DNA from: an uncultured Acidimicrobiaceae bacterium
Lineage (GTDB): Bacteria > Actinomycetota > Acidimicrobiia > Spongiisociales > SHLN01
NCBI GenBank assembly: GCA_947259275.1
Contig: CAMYMH010000016.1
Span: 1-64,000 of the forward strand
Direction: 5' to 3'
Length of the DNA stretch: 64,000 nt
The notes beneath the pieces were generated by a model, which saw only the letters and a program-made list of their open reading frames with translations, made no database searches and was not told where the DNA came from. Each line of letters opens with the position of its first letter. Within the stretch, counting starts at the first letter, position 1. This document shows positions 1 through 8,848 of the stretch, piece after piece. A program made the position numbers and the translations under genes.

Positions 1-168
1 GACCGTTCCGCGATGCTCGGCCCTCGGCTCGAAGGTGGCTCCGATCTCGGTCTCGGAGATGCGATGGAAGCCGTCGAGGTGGAGACCGATCGGGTTGGAC
101 AACCCGCAGGCGTAGCAGTCGGCGTACAAGCTGCGGAATTCGGAGATCCGGTCGTCGGCGATCCTCAC
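1..168 (-). CDS. PaaI-like hotdog-fold thioesterase, N-terminal 56 residues (cut by window edge)
   Basis: Reading the minus strand from a GTG at 168 gives 56 uninterrupted codons that run off the window at base 1. The segment CYACGLSNPIGLHL followed by F-x-P-R-A-E-H-R-G-T-V matches the start of PaaI/acyl-CoA thioesterase-like hotdog proteins (C-x-x-C-G-x-x-N-P-x-G-L, then H-x-G before the usual H-G-G), which hydrolyse thioesters in the cytoplasm. The start overlaps the xpt stop (GTGA), so the two are probably co-translated. The substrate cannot be judged, and the catalytic part lies outside the window. Confidence 0.7.
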   Translation of the reverse strand, partial: MRIADDRISEFRSLYADCYACGLSNPIGLHLDGFHRISETEIGATFEPRAEHRGTV

Positions 169-731
169 TCGGGCTCCAGCACCGCCTCACCGTTCTCCAG
201 TGAGGCAACCCCCACTAGAGCGTCGACCCGCCAGCCGTGCGCCTCGAGGCGCCGGCGGCCACCGGTGAAGGTCTTCTCCACCACGAATACGAAGCCGAGG
301 ACCTCCCCACCCGCCTCCTCGACGATCTCACCGAGAGCTTCGGCGGTACGGCCTCCGGCGAGGAAGTCGTCGATAATCGCCACCCGCAGGCCGGGCGGTA
401 GCACCCGCCTGGCGACCTCCACCCGATACTCGGTTCCCTTGGTGGGGGAGGACACCTCCCGGGCAAAGGTATAGCGCTCTCCAACGCCAACGTACTTCTT
501 GGCGTAGACCATGGGGATGCCCATCGCCTGGGAAGCCGCCATGGCCGGAGGAATGCCGCTGGCTTCGGCGGTCAGGACCAGATCGGGCCGGGAGGCGGTG
601 AAGCGCTTGGCAATCTCCTCGCCGATCTCGGGAAACAGCTCAACGTCGACCCGGTGGTTGAGGAAGTCGTCGACCTTCAGCAGATCGCCCTCGACCCGGG
701 CCCGGGTCTCGATCGCTTTTCGTAACAACAC
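165..731 (-). CDS. xpt: xanthine phosphoribosyltransferase
   Basis: This 188-residue type I phosphoribosyltransferase should convert xanthine and PRPP to XMP in cytoplasmic purine salvage. The PRPP-binding loop VAIIDDFLAGGRTAE (residues 117-131) has the D-D-F-L-A-x-G pattern of Xpt rather than the usual adenine or hypoxanthine enzymes. The N-terminal LKVDDFLNHRVD and the AEASGIPPA segment also match Bacillus Xpt closely, and the length is normal for the family. Translation starts at a GTG on the minus strand. The next gene, a hotdog thioesterase, overlaps its stop by 4 bases. I looked for a purine riboswitch in the upstream 149 bases and did not recognise one. Confidence 0.9.
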   Translation of the reverse strand: MLLRKAIETRARVEGDLLKVDDFLNHRVDVELFPEIGEEIAKRFTASRPDLVLTAEASGIPPAMAASQAMGIPMVYAKKYVGVGERYTFAREVSSPTKGTEYRVEVARRVLPPGLRVAIIDDFLAGGRTAEALGEIVEEAGGEVLGFVFVVEKTFTGGRRRLEAHGWRVDALVGVASLENGEAVLEPE

Positions 732-812
732 GGAGTGGATCGTACCCGTCCCGGCGTTGCCCGTCTCAGGCCGGAGCCGCCCCGGCTCGAGAAATCCTTG
801 TCGGCGGTGTCG

Positions 813-842
813 TTGAGGGGCAATCCCGTTCGTAGGTAGGGT
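813..842 (+). promoter_or_regulatory. possible sigma70-type promoter for the YciI-like gene
   Basis: TTGAGG (813-818) and TAGGGT (837-842) are separated by 18 bases and lie about 40 bases before the gene at 881. A good ribosome site, AAGGAG, follows just before that ATG. The match to consensus is moderate, and the site is proposed from spacing alone. Confidence 0.3.
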
Positions 843-880
843 GAGCGCGGGAACGGCCTGCGCAAGGACAAGGAGAGCCC

Positions 881-1267
881 ATGAACCAGTACCTGTTATC
901 TACCTACGCGGTCGAGGGTGAGGTCCCTGGTGCGGCGATGACGCCCGAGGACATGCAGGGATTCATGGAGCGGGTCATGGCCCTCGAAGCCGAGATGGAT
1001 GCCAGCGACACCTTCGTCTTCGGTGGGGCACTTCATGGCCCGGAGGCGACCGCCGTCGCTCGCGCCAGCGATGGCGACGTCATGATGACCGACGGCCCGT
1101 TCGCAGAGGCGAAGGAGCACATCGCCGGGTTCTACATCATCAGCGCCGAAGACCTCGATGCGGCCAGCGTTTGGGCCGGCAAGGTGGCGGAGGCAACCGG
1201 CCACCCGATCGAAGTCCGCCCGTTTCGGGCCACCGGTCGGGTGGCGGATCACATGCCGGGCGGTTGA
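881..1267 (+). CDS. YCII/DGPF-domain protein
   Basis: This 128-residue protein has the YCII-related (DGPF) fold. The hallmark M-T-D-G-P-F-A-E-x-K-E is at residues 69-79 and is followed by the conserved GFYII strand. Such proteins are small cytoplasmic ferredoxin-like-fold proteins, often encoded beside ECF sigma factors, and their reaction is generally unknown. No sigma factor gene is next to it here. The ATG is preceded by AAGGAG at a normal distance. The gene stands alone, with nth about 25 bases downstream on the same strand, so a short shared transcript is possible. Confidence 0.82.
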   Translation: MNQYLLSTYAVEGEVPGAAMTPEDMQGFMERVMALEAEMDASDTFVFGGALHGPEATAVARASDGDVMMTDGPFAEAKEHIAGFYIISAEDLDAASVWAGKVAEATGHPIEVRPFRATGRVADHMPGG

Positions 1268-1292
1268 CGGGCTGGGTAGCATCCCCGTCCTG

Positions 1293-1949
1293 ATGGTCGA
1301 TCCCGAAACCACCCGCCGGCGGGCCCGGCTCGTATTGCGGCGCCTCAAGCGGCGATACCCCGAGATTGGGACGGCTCTCGACTACCGATCGCCGTGGGAG
1401 CTGCTGGTATCCACCATCATCTCAGCGCAGACCACCGACGAGAACGTGAACTCGGTGACCCCCGTCCTGTTCGAGCGGTGGTCGAGTCCGGCGGCCCTGG
1501 CCGGTGCCCGGGCCGAGGACGTTGAGCAGGTGGTCTTCTCGACCGGGTTCTACCGCCAGAAGACAAAGTCGATCATCACCATGTCTGCCGACCTCATGGA
1601 TCGATTCGGGGGAGTGGTGCCCGACGACCTCGACGATCTGGTCACCCTGCGCGGGGTCGGCCGCAAAACCGCCAGCGTGGTCCTGGCCGAGGCCTGGGGG
1701 AAGCCGGCCATCGCCGTCGACACCCACGTCAAGCGCCTGGCCAACCGGCTCGGCCTCACCGACCACACCGATCCGACCAAAGTCGAATTCGACCTCCGAG
1801 AGCTGTACGACCGGCGGCAGTGGTCGGGCATTTCGATGCGTTTCATCCAGTTTGGGCGCGACGTGTGCAACGCTCGCAAGCCGCTCTGCCACCAATGCCC
1901 CCTCAACGAGCTGTGCCCCTACCCGGACAAGACGCCGGCACCGAAGTGA
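1293..1949 (+). CDS. nth: endonuclease III (DNA glycosylase/AP lyase)
   Basis: This is a 218-residue base-excision repair enzyme that removes oxidised pyrimidines and nicks abasic sites. The helix-hairpin-helix LRGVGRKTASVVL (119-131) carries the catalytic lysine (K125), and the catalytic aspartate is D143 in AVDTHVKRLANRLG. Four cysteines, C192-x6-C199-x2-C202-x5-C208, form the 4Fe-4S cluster site. The ATG at 1293 gives the usual family length of about 211; longer in-frame starts would run into the preceding gene. Its stop overlaps the GTG start of the MATE exporter (GTGA), indicating translational coupling. Confidence 0.95.
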   Translation: MVDPETTRRRARLVLRRLKRRYPEIGTALDYRSPWELLVSTIISAQTTDENVNSVTPVLFERWSSPAALAGARAEDVEQVVFSTGFYRQKTKSIITMSADLMDRFGGVVPDDLDDLVTLRGVGRKTASVVLAEAWGKPAIAVDTHVKRLANRLGLTDHTDPTKVEFDLRELYDRRQWSGISMRFIQFGRDVCNARKPLCHQCPLNELCPYPDKTPAPK

Positions 1950-3262
1950 GAGCGGCGCGACGAGCGCATGACCGCCAGATTCTGGCACTCGGCATTCCGG
2001 CGCTGGGTGCCTTGGCGGCCGACCCGCTCGTCAGCCTGGTCGATACCGCGTTCGTCGGCCGGCTCGGCACGGCCGCGCTGGCCGCCCTCGGTATCGACGC
2101 GGCCATCTTTGGCCTCGCCTTCTTCGCCTTCAACTTCCTCGCCTATGGCGTGACCCCCCTGGTGGCCAAGGCCATCGGGGAGGGGGATACCGACCGGGCC
2201 GGCCGGGTGGTGGCCAACGGCATGCTGGCCGCGATTGGCCTCGGGGTGCTGGTCACGGTGGTTCTCCAGCTTGGCGCCGGCCCGATAATCGATCTGATGG
2301 GGGCATCCGACGAGGTAGCCCGCCAGGCCGCCGGATACCTTCGGATCCGGGCGTTGGCGGCCCCGGCGGTGTTGATCATCACGCTCGGGCACGGAGCCTT
2401 CCGCGGTCACCAGGACACCCGCACCCCGTTTTACGTAACGCTCGGGTTCAACGTCGTCAACCTCGTCCTGGATCCGCTGCTCATCTTCGGTGCCGGCTGG
2501 GATCTCAACGGGGCCGCGGTCGCCACTCTCGTCGCCCAGTGGGTGGGGGCGATTTGGTTTGTGGTGCTGATTCGGCGCCGGCTCGGGCTGCCGGTGGGTG
2601 GAGTCGAGGCGCGCGAGCTGTTCGGTTTGCTCAGAGTGGGTCGGGATGTCGTCATACGAACGGCGGCGCTGCTCGTCACTTTCACGGTCGCGACCAGGGT
2701 GGCAGCCACCATCGGTGACGCCGAGGTCGCCGCCCACCAGGTGGGCATGCAGATTCTCATATTCCTCGCCCTTTCCATCGACGCGCTGGCGATCGCCGCC
2801 CAGAGCCTGATTGCCCGGTTTGTCGGAGAGCAGCGCCGTCAGGATGCCTGGGACGTGTCGGTCCGCCTGCTGCAGCTGGGGGGTGTTGTCGGGCTCGGGC
2901 TCTTCGCCCTGCTGGTCCTCACCGGCTCGGTGGTGCCGGGCTGGTTCACCAGCGAGCCCGAGGTGCGGGAAGCAATCGAGAGCATGTGGCTCATCCTGGC
3001 GATCATGCAGCCGCTCGGGGCCCTGGTATATGTGTGGGATGGCATCGTCATGGGGGCGGCCGATTTCGGATACCTCGCCGGGGCCATGGTGCTGTCCGGC
3101 CTGGCGGCGATCGCCATGCTGCTGCTGGTAGCCCCGTTCGAATGGGGGCTTCCCGGTGTGTGGTGGGCGATCGGGCTTCTCAACCTGGCCCGCGCCGCCA
3201 CTCTCGGCTGGTGGCACTTCCGACCGGCCTCTGCCCTGCGGCCGGCCCCGGAGGTGGCCTGA
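1946..3262 (+). CDS. dinF: MATE-family efflux transporter, DinF type
   Basis: This is a 438-residue polytopic inner-membrane protein with about 12 hydrophobic segments. The segment DPLVSLVDTAFVGRLG near the N-terminus is characteristic of DinF/NorM MATE exporters, which expel cationic compounds using H+ or Na+ gradients. A second copy of the fold begins around GRDVVIRTAALLVTF. I chose the GTG at 1946 because it overlaps the nth stop by 4 bases and gives the standard DinF length of about 440. The next gene converges on it with 8 bases between the stops. Substrate is unknown. Linkage to a repair gene recalls the SOS origin of the name DinF but does not prove it. Confidence 0.88.
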   Translation: MRAARRAHDRQILALGIPALGALAADPLVSLVDTAFVGRLGTAALAALGIDAAIFGLAFFAFNFLAYGVTPLVAKAIGEGDTDRAGRVVANGMLAAIGLGVLVTVVLQLGAGPIIDLMGASDEVARQAAGYLRIRALAAPAVLIITLGHGAFRGHQDTRTPFYVTLGFNVVNLVLDPLLIFGAGWDLNGAAVATLVAQWVGAIWFVVLIRRRLGLPVGGVEARELFGLLRVGRDVVIRTAALLVTFTVATRVAATIGDAEVAAHQVGMQILIFLALSIDALAIAAQSLIARFVGEQRRQDAWDVSVRLLQLGGVVGLGLFALLVLTGSVVPGWFTSEPEVREAIESMWLILAIMQPLGALVYVWDGIVMGAADFGYLAGAMVLSGLAAIAMLLLVAPFEWGLPGVWWAIGLLNLARAATLGWWHFRPASALRPAPEVA

Positions 3263-3270
3263 CACGAGGA

Positions 3271-4506
3271 CTATTCGGGGTCGACCACCTGGACCCCGCC
3301 GGTGGCCGATGCGTTGGCCGTCTCCTGATGGAGGACCACACCCTTGGTTTCCGGCAGCGTGAGGATGAGGGGGATGGCGGCGACCGCCGCCCCCGCCAGC
3401 AGCGTGATGGTGGTCGGGAGTCCCCACCGGTCGATGGTTTGGCTCCCGATGGCTAGTCCAAGGATGGCCCCGGTCACACTCATCGCCGACAACAGCGCGC
3501 CGGCCACCGCCCGGTGCTGGGTCGGGAAGAGCTCACTGCGCATAGCTGCGAAGGCGGGCACGAAGATGCTGGAGCCGAAACTGCCGACCACGATCCACAG
3601 AATGAGCAGCGCCCCCGGCTGCCAGTAGAAGGCGGCCCCGCCGCAGGCGCCCAGCACCATTCCCGTCACGATGACCGGCCGGCGACCCCAGACGTCGGCT
3701 GCCCGGCCTCCGATCAGTAAGCCGGTGGCCCCGAGGGCCCCGGCCGAGATGATCGTCAGGCTGGACGACAGTACCGACCAGTTGAGGTCGTTGATGAGGT
3801 AGTCGCTGGCGAAGCTGACCGCGGGACCGCTGAAGGCCCCCACCGCCAGCCCGGCAAACGCCATCGGCCAGAAGTAGCGGCCCGTCTCGCCGCGGAGTAT
3901 CGCCAGCACCGGCGGCCGCTCGAGCGGGGTGTGAAACGCTCGGCTCTCGGTAAGGAAGCGTCCCAGGAGGGGGAACACGATGAGTCCGATGATGCTGAGC
4001 CCAAATAGCCAGCGCCATCGGTCGGTCGGGAGTTCAAACAGCGGGGCAAGCAGAAACGCCAGCCCGCCGGCCAGGCTGCCGGCCACGCCCCAGATGCCCA
4101 TGCTGAAGCTGCGTACGTGAGGGCTCACCTCCTCGGCGAGATACACGATGGCGAGGGCGGCCACCGCACCCGAGGCGGCTCGGGTCACCGCCTGGAAGAA
4201 CGTAAAGGTAAGCACCCCCGAGGTGAGCGCGGTAGCCAGGTTGGCCAGCAAGATGGTCACGAAGGCCACCAGCAGCGGGCGGCGCCGGCCCAGCCGGTCA
4301 CCCCAGATGCCGTAGGCGACGGCGGTGAAGCTGCCGAGGCGGATGACGGCGAGCAGCCAGCTGGCGTCGCCCTTGCTGAGCCCGAGATCGGGCCGAGAGA
4401 AGGCCAGCGTCACCACCAGCAGGCTCCCGGCGAAGGACTGCACGAACCCGGCCACCACCATGAGCGTGGTGATGCGCCGATCGTTGTGGTTGAAACGATG
4501 GTTCAC
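3271..4506 (-). CDS. MFS transporter
   Basis: This is a 411-residue major facilitator superfamily protein with about 12 membrane segments. The loop 2-3 motif appears as YGIWGDRLGRRRPLL and its repeat in the second half as IGGRAADVWGRRPVIV. An E-S-R-A-F pattern between the halves and a P-E-T-K-G near the C-terminus resemble the sugar/metabolite transporter branch, but the substrate cannot be read from sequence. Its start overlaps the csaA stop by 4 bases (4503-4506), so the two form a minus-strand pair divergent from ccdA. Confidence 0.85.
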   Translation of the reverse strand: MNHRFNHNDRRITTLMVVAGFVQSFAGSLLVVTLAFSRPDLGLSKGDASWLLAVIRLGSFTAVAYGIWGDRLGRRRPLLVAFVTILLANLATALTSGVLTFTFFQAVTRAASGAVAALAIVYLAEEVSPHVRSFSMGIWGVAGSLAGGLAFLLAPLFELPTDRWRWLFGLSIIGLIVFPLLGRFLTESRAFHTPLERPPVLAILRGETGRYFWPMAFAGLAVGAFSGPAVSFASDYLINDLNWSVLSSSLTIISAGALGATGLLIGGRAADVWGRRPVIVTGMVLGACGGAAFYWQPGALLILWIVVGSFGSSIFVPAFAAMRSELFPTQHRAVAGALLSAMSVTGAILGLAIGSQTIDRWGLPTTITLLAGAAVAAIPLILTLPETKGVVLHQETANASATGGVQVVDPE

Positions 4507-4829
4507 GCCACCACGCTCCCGGGCGGCACCGCCTGGTCGACGGTCAGAAGCACCACGCCGTCTTCAGTCAGGGCGCCGAGGACCAATACGTCGGACCGGA
4601 ACCCGCCGACTCGCATGGCTGGGAACCCAGTCACCGCCACCACCTGTCGACCGACCAGGTCGGAAGCCGTGTAGAGGTCGGTGATCTTGGCTGACGACTG
4701 CAGCTCGCCCTGGGCGCCGAAGTCGACCCACAGTTTGAAGGCCGGGTGACGCGATTCGGTGTTTGGCTCGGCCCGCACAACGGTACCGGTACGCACAGCC
4801 AAGGCTTCGAAGTCATCTAACGTGGGCAT
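4503..4829 (-). CDS. csaA: CsaA-like tRNA-binding-domain protein
   Basis: This 108-residue protein is a free-standing EMAP II/OB-fold tRNA-binding domain like CsaA, which in Bacillus has chaperone-like activity linked to protein export. Visible signatures are V-R-T-G-T-V-V-R-A-E near the start, K-L-W-V-D-F-G, S-A-K-I-T-D-L-Y and GRQVVAVTGFPAMRVGGFRSDVLVLG, in the family order. The family length is about 110. It is the first gene of a two-gene minus-strand unit with the MFS transporter; a functional link between the two is not evident. The 63-base gap to ccdA must hold divergent promoters, which I could not place. Confidence 0.85.
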   Translation of the reverse strand: MPTLDDFEALAVRTGTVVRAEPNTESRHPAFKLWVDFGAQGELQSSAKITDLYTASDLVGRQVVAVTGFPAMRVGGFRSDVLVLGALTEDGVVLLTVDQAVPPGSVVA

Positions 4830-4892
4830 GAGGCCTGGACCTTACAAGGGAACCTAAGTCGGGCGCCCACCGTTAGGCCTCCGGAAGCTTTC

Positions 4893-5648
4893 ATGACCAT
4901 TGAATCACTCAACCTCGTAACCGTCTTCCTGGCTTTCTTCTTTGGCGCGCTCTCATTTCTTTCTCCGTGCGTGCTCCCGCTGCTGCCCGGCTATCTGTCG
5001 CTGATGTCGGGGTACAGCACGGCGGAATTGAAGACGGGGGGCGCCTCCACCCGCACAATGCTGCGCGTTACCGGGCTGTTCATAGCCGGGTTCACGGTGG
5101 TCTTCGTGGCGTGGGGTCTTGGTGCTAGCTGGGCGCTTCCCGGGAACGACTGGATCGTGTGGGCAGGATGGTTCGTGGTGGCCATGGGCGCCTTTATCTT
5201 CGTGACCGCCATCTGGAATCCTCGCTTGCTGTTGCCTTTGATGCGCGAACGCCGGGTCGAGGTCCGGCCCTCCCGGCTCGGCAAGTTCGCTCCGCCACTC
5301 ATGGGCGTGGCGTTCGGCTTCGGTTGGACCCCTTGCATCGGCCCGTTCCTCGGCGCCCTGCTGGCGTTCACGGCCGCCGACACGGCATCGGCCTTCGAGT
5401 CGGTCGTGCTCCTGGTGGCCTACTCAGCCGGCCTGGCAGTTCCCTTCCTGGCTGCTGCGCTGGCAACCAACAAAGTGCTGGCCGGCTTCGATGCGATCAA
5501 ACGCTACCTCCGCCCGATCCAGGCAGCATCCGGCATCCTCCTGGCCGGTTTCGGCGTGCTGCTCATCACCGGTGCCATCTCGGATCTTTCTGTGTGGTTC
5601 AGTGATGTCTTGCGGAGTATCGGGCTCGATAGCCTGAGCGAGATCTAG
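4893..5648 (+). CDS. ccdA: CcdA-type thiol-disulfide transporter
   Basis: This 251-residue membrane protein has about six transmembrane segments of the CcdA/DsbD-beta family, which carry reducing equivalents from cytoplasmic thioredoxin across the membrane for cytochrome c maturation or other extracytoplasmic thiol proteins. The two redox cysteines are visible: C26 in SFLSPCVLPLLPGY and C150 in GFGWTPCIGPFLGA. The ATG at 4893 gives the normal family length. It is transcribed with trpE 63 bases downstream, possibly by chance. The cytochrome c lipoprotein at 10263 could be a client, but no ResB/ResC genes are in the window. Confidence 0.9.
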   Translation: MTIESLNLVTVFLAFFFGALSFLSPCVLPLLPGYLSLMSGYSTAELKTGGASTRTMLRVTGLFIAGFTVVFVAWGLGASWALPGNDWIVWAGWFVVAMGAFIFVTAIWNPRLLLPLMRERRVEVRPSRLGKFAPPLMGVAFGFGWTPCIGPFLGALLAFTAADTASAFESVVLLVAYSAGLAVPFLAAALATNKVLAGFDAIKRYLRPIQAASGILLAGFGVLLITGAISDLSVWFSDVLRSIGLDSLSEI

Positions 5649-5711
5649 CCGATGCTTTCGGCGGCCGCGGTGTGTGACGTGTTTCTGCGAATGGCCTCCT
5701 AGCCTCTCTGC

Positions 5712-7172
5712 ATGATCTCCCAATCCGACTTTCTCGAGCTGGCAGCCGAGTACTCGGTGGTTCCCATCACCCTGGAGGTGGTCGGCGATCGTGAGACGGC
5801 GGTGACGGTGTTCGAGAAATTGGTAGGCGACGATCCCGGCTTCCTGCTTGAGTCGGTTGAGGGAGGCGAGAGCTGGGGACGATGGTCTTTCGTGGGCTGG
5901 GACGCCGCTTTTACGCTCAGTAGCACCGTCGGGATCTCCACCATCACCGGGGCCACGGTCGAAGTGCCCGAAGGCGACCCGCTCGCCGTGCTCGAGGCAA
6001 TGCTGGCTCGTTTCCACACGCCGGAACTGCCGAATCTCCCGCCGCTGCACACCGGGGTAGTCGGCTACCTCGGGTACGACTGCGTCCGCTACGTCGAACA
6101 TCTCCCCGGCCGCCCGCCCGACGACCGTGATCTCCCCGAGCAGGTATGGCACTTCGTGGGGTCGATGGCCGCCCTCGATCGGCTGAGCGACACCATCCTG
6201 CTCATCCGCAACGTGTACGTCGGTGACGATCCCGTCGCCCAATACCAGCAAGCCAGGGCAAACCTGCAAGAGGCCGCGCTCCGGCTCGGAACCGGCTCCG
6301 ATTACCAGCCGCTCCCGGTTCCCGACTTCTCGGACGCGCCCCCCGGCGCCTCAATCAACCTCACCCAGACGGAGTTCGAGGCGGCCGTCAAACAGGCCAT
6401 CGACTACGTGTACGCCGGCGATGTGTTCCAGGTGGTTCCCTCGCTGCGAGTGGAGGTTCCGTTCGATGGCGATGCCTTTGCCGTCTACCGGGTCCTGCGC
6501 CTCATCAACCCGTCGCCCTATCTGTTCTTCTTCCGAGATCGGGAGGTAGCCATCGCCGGCTCTTCTCCGGAGATCATGGTGCGGGCGCGGGAGGGGACCG
6601 TGTACAGCCGGCCGATCGCCGGCACCCGACCCCGCGGGGCGACCCCGGCCATCGATCAGGCGCTGGAGGAGGAGCTGCTGGATGATCCGAAGGAACGGGC
6701 CGAGCACGTGATGCTGGTTGACCTGGCTCGCAACGACCTGGGCAGGGTGTCGGAATTCGGCAGCGTTTCGGTGGACGAGCTGATGACCATCGAGCGCTAT
6801 TCGCATGTCATGCATATCGTTTCGGGTGTGTCCGGATCGCTGCGGCCCGGCATCGGTCCCGTCGAGGTGCTGCGAGCGACCTTTCCCCATGGCACCGTCT
6901 CCGGTGCCCCTAAGGTGCGCGCCATGGAGATCATCGACGAGCTCGAGTCGTGTGCTCGCGGCCCCTACGCCGGTGCGGTCGGATACATCGATTTCACCGG
7001 CAATCTCGACACCGCGATTGCGCTCCGCTCGATGGTGGCCAAGGGTGACCGTGCCTGGGTGCAGGCCGGGGCGGGGGTGGTGGCCGATTCCGACCCCGCC
7101 AACGAATACCAGGAATGCCTCAACAAGGCGGCGGCCGTCCTGGCAGCCATCGCCGGTGCCCAGCGGATATGA
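5712..7172 (+). CDS. trpE: anthranilate synthase component I
   Basis: This 486-residue enzyme makes anthranilate from chorismate, the first step of tryptophan synthesis, using ammonia from a TrpG subunit not encoded here. The feedback-inhibition motif LLES is at residues 45-48. The chorismate-binding half contains SPEIMVR, PIAGTRPRG, HVMLVDLARNDLGR and the C-terminal FPHGTVSGAPKVRAMEIIDELE, all standard. The stop overlaps the ygfZ start (ATGA at 7169-7172). No leader peptide rich in Trp codons, T-box or attenuator is apparent in the 63 bases upstream. It lies 3.4 kb from trpC. Confidence 0.96.
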   Translation: MISQSDFLELAAEYSVVPITLEVVGDRETAVTVFEKLVGDDPGFLLESVEGGESWGRWSFVGWDAAFTLSSTVGISTITGATVEVPEGDPLAVLEAMLARFHTPELPNLPPLHTGVVGYLGYDCVRYVEHLPGRPPDDRDLPEQVWHFVGSMAALDRLSDTILLIRNVYVGDDPVAQYQQARANLQEAALRLGTGSDYQPLPVPDFSDAPPGASINLTQTEFEAAVKQAIDYVYAGDVFQVVPSLRVEVPFDGDAFAVYRVLRLINPSPYLFFFRDREVAIAGSSPEIMVRAREGTVYSRPIAGTRPRGATPAIDQALEEELLDDPKERAEHVMLVDLARNDLGRVSEFGSVSVDELMTIERYSHVMHIVSGVSGSLRPGIGPVEVLRATFPHGTVSGAPKVRAMEIIDELESCARGPYAGAVGYIDFTGNLDTAIALRSMVAKGDRAWVQAGAGVVADSDPANEYQECLNKAAAVLAAIAGAQRI

Positions 7173-8083
7173 ATGCCGACAGCTTCGGCGACGTGACCGG
7201 GGAGTATCAAGCGATCCATGGGTCCGCCGGGGTGACCGGCTCGGCCCATCAGCTGGTGCGGGTGACCGGCCCCGATGCTGAGTCGTTCCTCGATTCGCTG
7301 CTCAGCCAGGACCTGGTGGGGCTGGCCGACGGAGTGGTGGTCCGGTCCCTCCTGCTCGAGCCGCGCGGCAAGCTGCGGGCATTGCTGTGGGTGGCCCGGT
7401 TTGGCGATGAATTCCTGCTGGTAACCGACGCCGAGGCGGCGGAGAACGTCGTGGCCGATCTGAGTCGATTCAAGCTGCGAGTCGACCTGGAAATCGGGCG
7501 GCCGGAACCGGTGGTTGATCTAGTTGGCCCGGAGGCTCCGACCGTGCTGGCAACGGCCGGGCCGGACCAATCCGCCCGTGCCCTTCCCGCTCCCCTCGGG
7601 AAGCTGCCCCGACTGTTGGTGACCGGCGCGGGGGTAGACGAGCTGGTGGCGGCCGGGGGGCGCCCGGTCGGCCGCCTGGCTTACACCGCGGTCCGGGTGG
7701 AGATGGGTGAGCCGGCCATGGGCGAAGACGTCGACGAGTCCACCATCCCCCAGGAGGCGGGTGTGGTTGCCGAGTCCGTGTCCTTCACTAAAGGGTGCTA
7801 CCTCGGCCAGGAGCTGGTTGCTCGCATCGATTCGCGCGGCCACGTCAACCGACACCTCCGGGGCCTGGTGCTGACCGAGAATGCCCTCCCGCCGCCGGGC
7901 GCGGAGGTGGTGGCGGGAGAGTCCCCGGTTGGCACGATTACCTCGGTCTCGGAGTCGTTGCTGGTCGGTGCCCCGGTGGGGCTCGGCCTCATCCGACGGG
8001 AGGTAGTGCCCGGCGCCCAGGTTGAGATTCGCTGGGCGGGCGGCCGCGCCACCGCCGAAGTGCGAACCCTGCCCCTGATTTGA
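7169..8083 (+). CDS. ygfZ: YgfZ/GcvT-like folate-binding Fe-S cluster assembly factor
   Basis: This 304-residue protein belongs to the YgfZ (IbaG57-like) family, related to GcvT aminomethyltransferase, which supports assembly or repair of certain 4Fe-4S enzymes in a folate-dependent way. The diagnostic K-G-C-Y-L-G-Q-E is at residues 208-215 with the conserved cysteine at 210. The N-terminal VRVTGPDAESFLDSLLSQD and the L-E-P-R-G-K segments fit the folate-binding fold. The ATG at 7169 overlaps the trpE stop by 4 bases, so translation is probably coupled. It is a common neighbour of unrelated genes in actinobacteria. Confidence 0.9.
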   Translation: MNADSFGDVTGEYQAIHGSAGVTGSAHQLVRVTGPDAESFLDSLLSQDLVGLADGVVVRSLLLEPRGKLRALLWVARFGDEFLLVTDAEAAENVVADLSRFKLRVDLEIGRPEPVVDLVGPEAPTVLATAGPDQSARALPAPLGKLPRLLVTGAGVDELVAAGGRPVGRLAYTAVRVEMGEPAMGEDVDESTIPQEAGVVAESVSFTKGCYLGQELVARIDSRGHVNRHLRGLVLTENALPPPGAEVVAGESPVGTITSVSESLLVGAPVGLGLIRREVVPGAQVEIRWAGGRATAEVRTLPLI

Positions 8084-8169
8084 CTATCGAGGTCGGTGCC
8101 GGAGGCGTTGCCGAAAGGCACACGGACACTTAACAACCTGCTCATAATTGGCCGGGAGGCTGAGATTGC

Positions 8170-8838
8170 ATGGATGGAATAGTTCTCCTCATCGAAGACG
8201 AGGATGAGATCGCCGACCTGCTCCGGCTCGTGTTCGAAAAGGAGGGGTTCCGCCTGCTGCACGCCGACTCCGGTGAGAAGGGCCTCGACCTCCTCACCCA
8301 GCGCTCGCCCCGGGCGGTGCTGTTGGACCTGGGCCTCCCCGGCATCGACGGCATGGAGGTGTGCCGCCGCATTCGGGCTTCCAGCGATGTGCCGGTCATC
8401 ATGCTGACCGCCCGCGACGACGAGATCGACAAGGTGGTCGGGCTGGAAATTGGAGCCGACGACTACGTCACCAAGCCGTTCTCCCCCCGCGAGGTGGTTG
8501 CCCGGGTCAAGGCGGTCTTGCGCCGCTCCGAGCAGCAACCGGAGGCGCCGGCCGCCATCTCCATCGGCGAGTTCGAGATCGACAGCGGCCGGCGGACGGT
8601 GCTCACTCCCGACGGTGGAGTGGTCCAGCCCACGGCCCGTGAGTTCGACCTGCTATGGCACCTGGCCCGCAACCGTGGGATCGTCCTCAGCCGGGGCCAG
8701 CTGCTGGAAGCGGTGTGGGGCTACGACTATTTCGGCGAGAGCCGGACAGTCGATGTTCATGTCCGCCAGCTCCGCAGGAAGCTGCCCGACATCCCCATCG
8801 AAACCGTGTGGGGCGTCGGCTACAAGATGGCTCGATAG
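8170..8838 (+). CDS. OmpR/PhoB-family response regulator
   Basis: This 222-residue protein has an N-terminal receiver (acidic pocket E9-D10, phospho-acceptor D53 in LLDLGLPGIDG, conserved lysine in VTKPFSPREV) and a C-terminal winged-helix DNA-binding domain (PTAREFDLLWHLARN, then RTVDVHVRQLRRKL and WGVGYKM). It should be phosphorylated by the histidine kinase encoded 10 bases downstream and regulate transcription. The genes it controls are unknown; the flanking Trp genes or the cytochrome are only candidates. A CATAAT hexamer at 8143-8148 may be the -10 of its promoter, without a clear -35. Confidence 0.93.
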   Translation: MDGIVLLIEDEDEIADLLRLVFEKEGFRLLHADSGEKGLDLLTQRSPRAVLLDLGLPGIDGMEVCRRIRASSDVPVIMLTARDDEIDKVVGLEIGADDYVTKPFSPREVVARVKAVLRRSEQQPEAPAAISIGEFEIDSGRRTVLTPDGGVVQPTAREFDLLWHLARNRGIVLSRGQLLEAVWGYDYFGESRTVDVHVRQLRRKLPDIPIETVWGVGYKMAR

Positions 8839-8848
8839 TGGTCCCATA

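Noticed and set aside
732-880. Purine riboswitch upstream of xpt
   Set aside because: I looked on the minus strand for the conserved purine-aptamer core and paired arms and did not find them.
1919-3427. Open frame of about 500 codons on the minus strand opposite the MATE exporter
   Set aside because: The translation is rich in Arg, Gly, Pro and His without membrane segments or motifs, as expected for the complement of a high-GC gene. The plus-strand frame is a clear MATE protein.
5649-5711. Attenuator, T-box or TRAP-type leader for trpE
   Set aside because: There is no run of Trp codons, no T-box sequence and no terminator/antiterminator pair in the 63 bases between ccdA and trpE.
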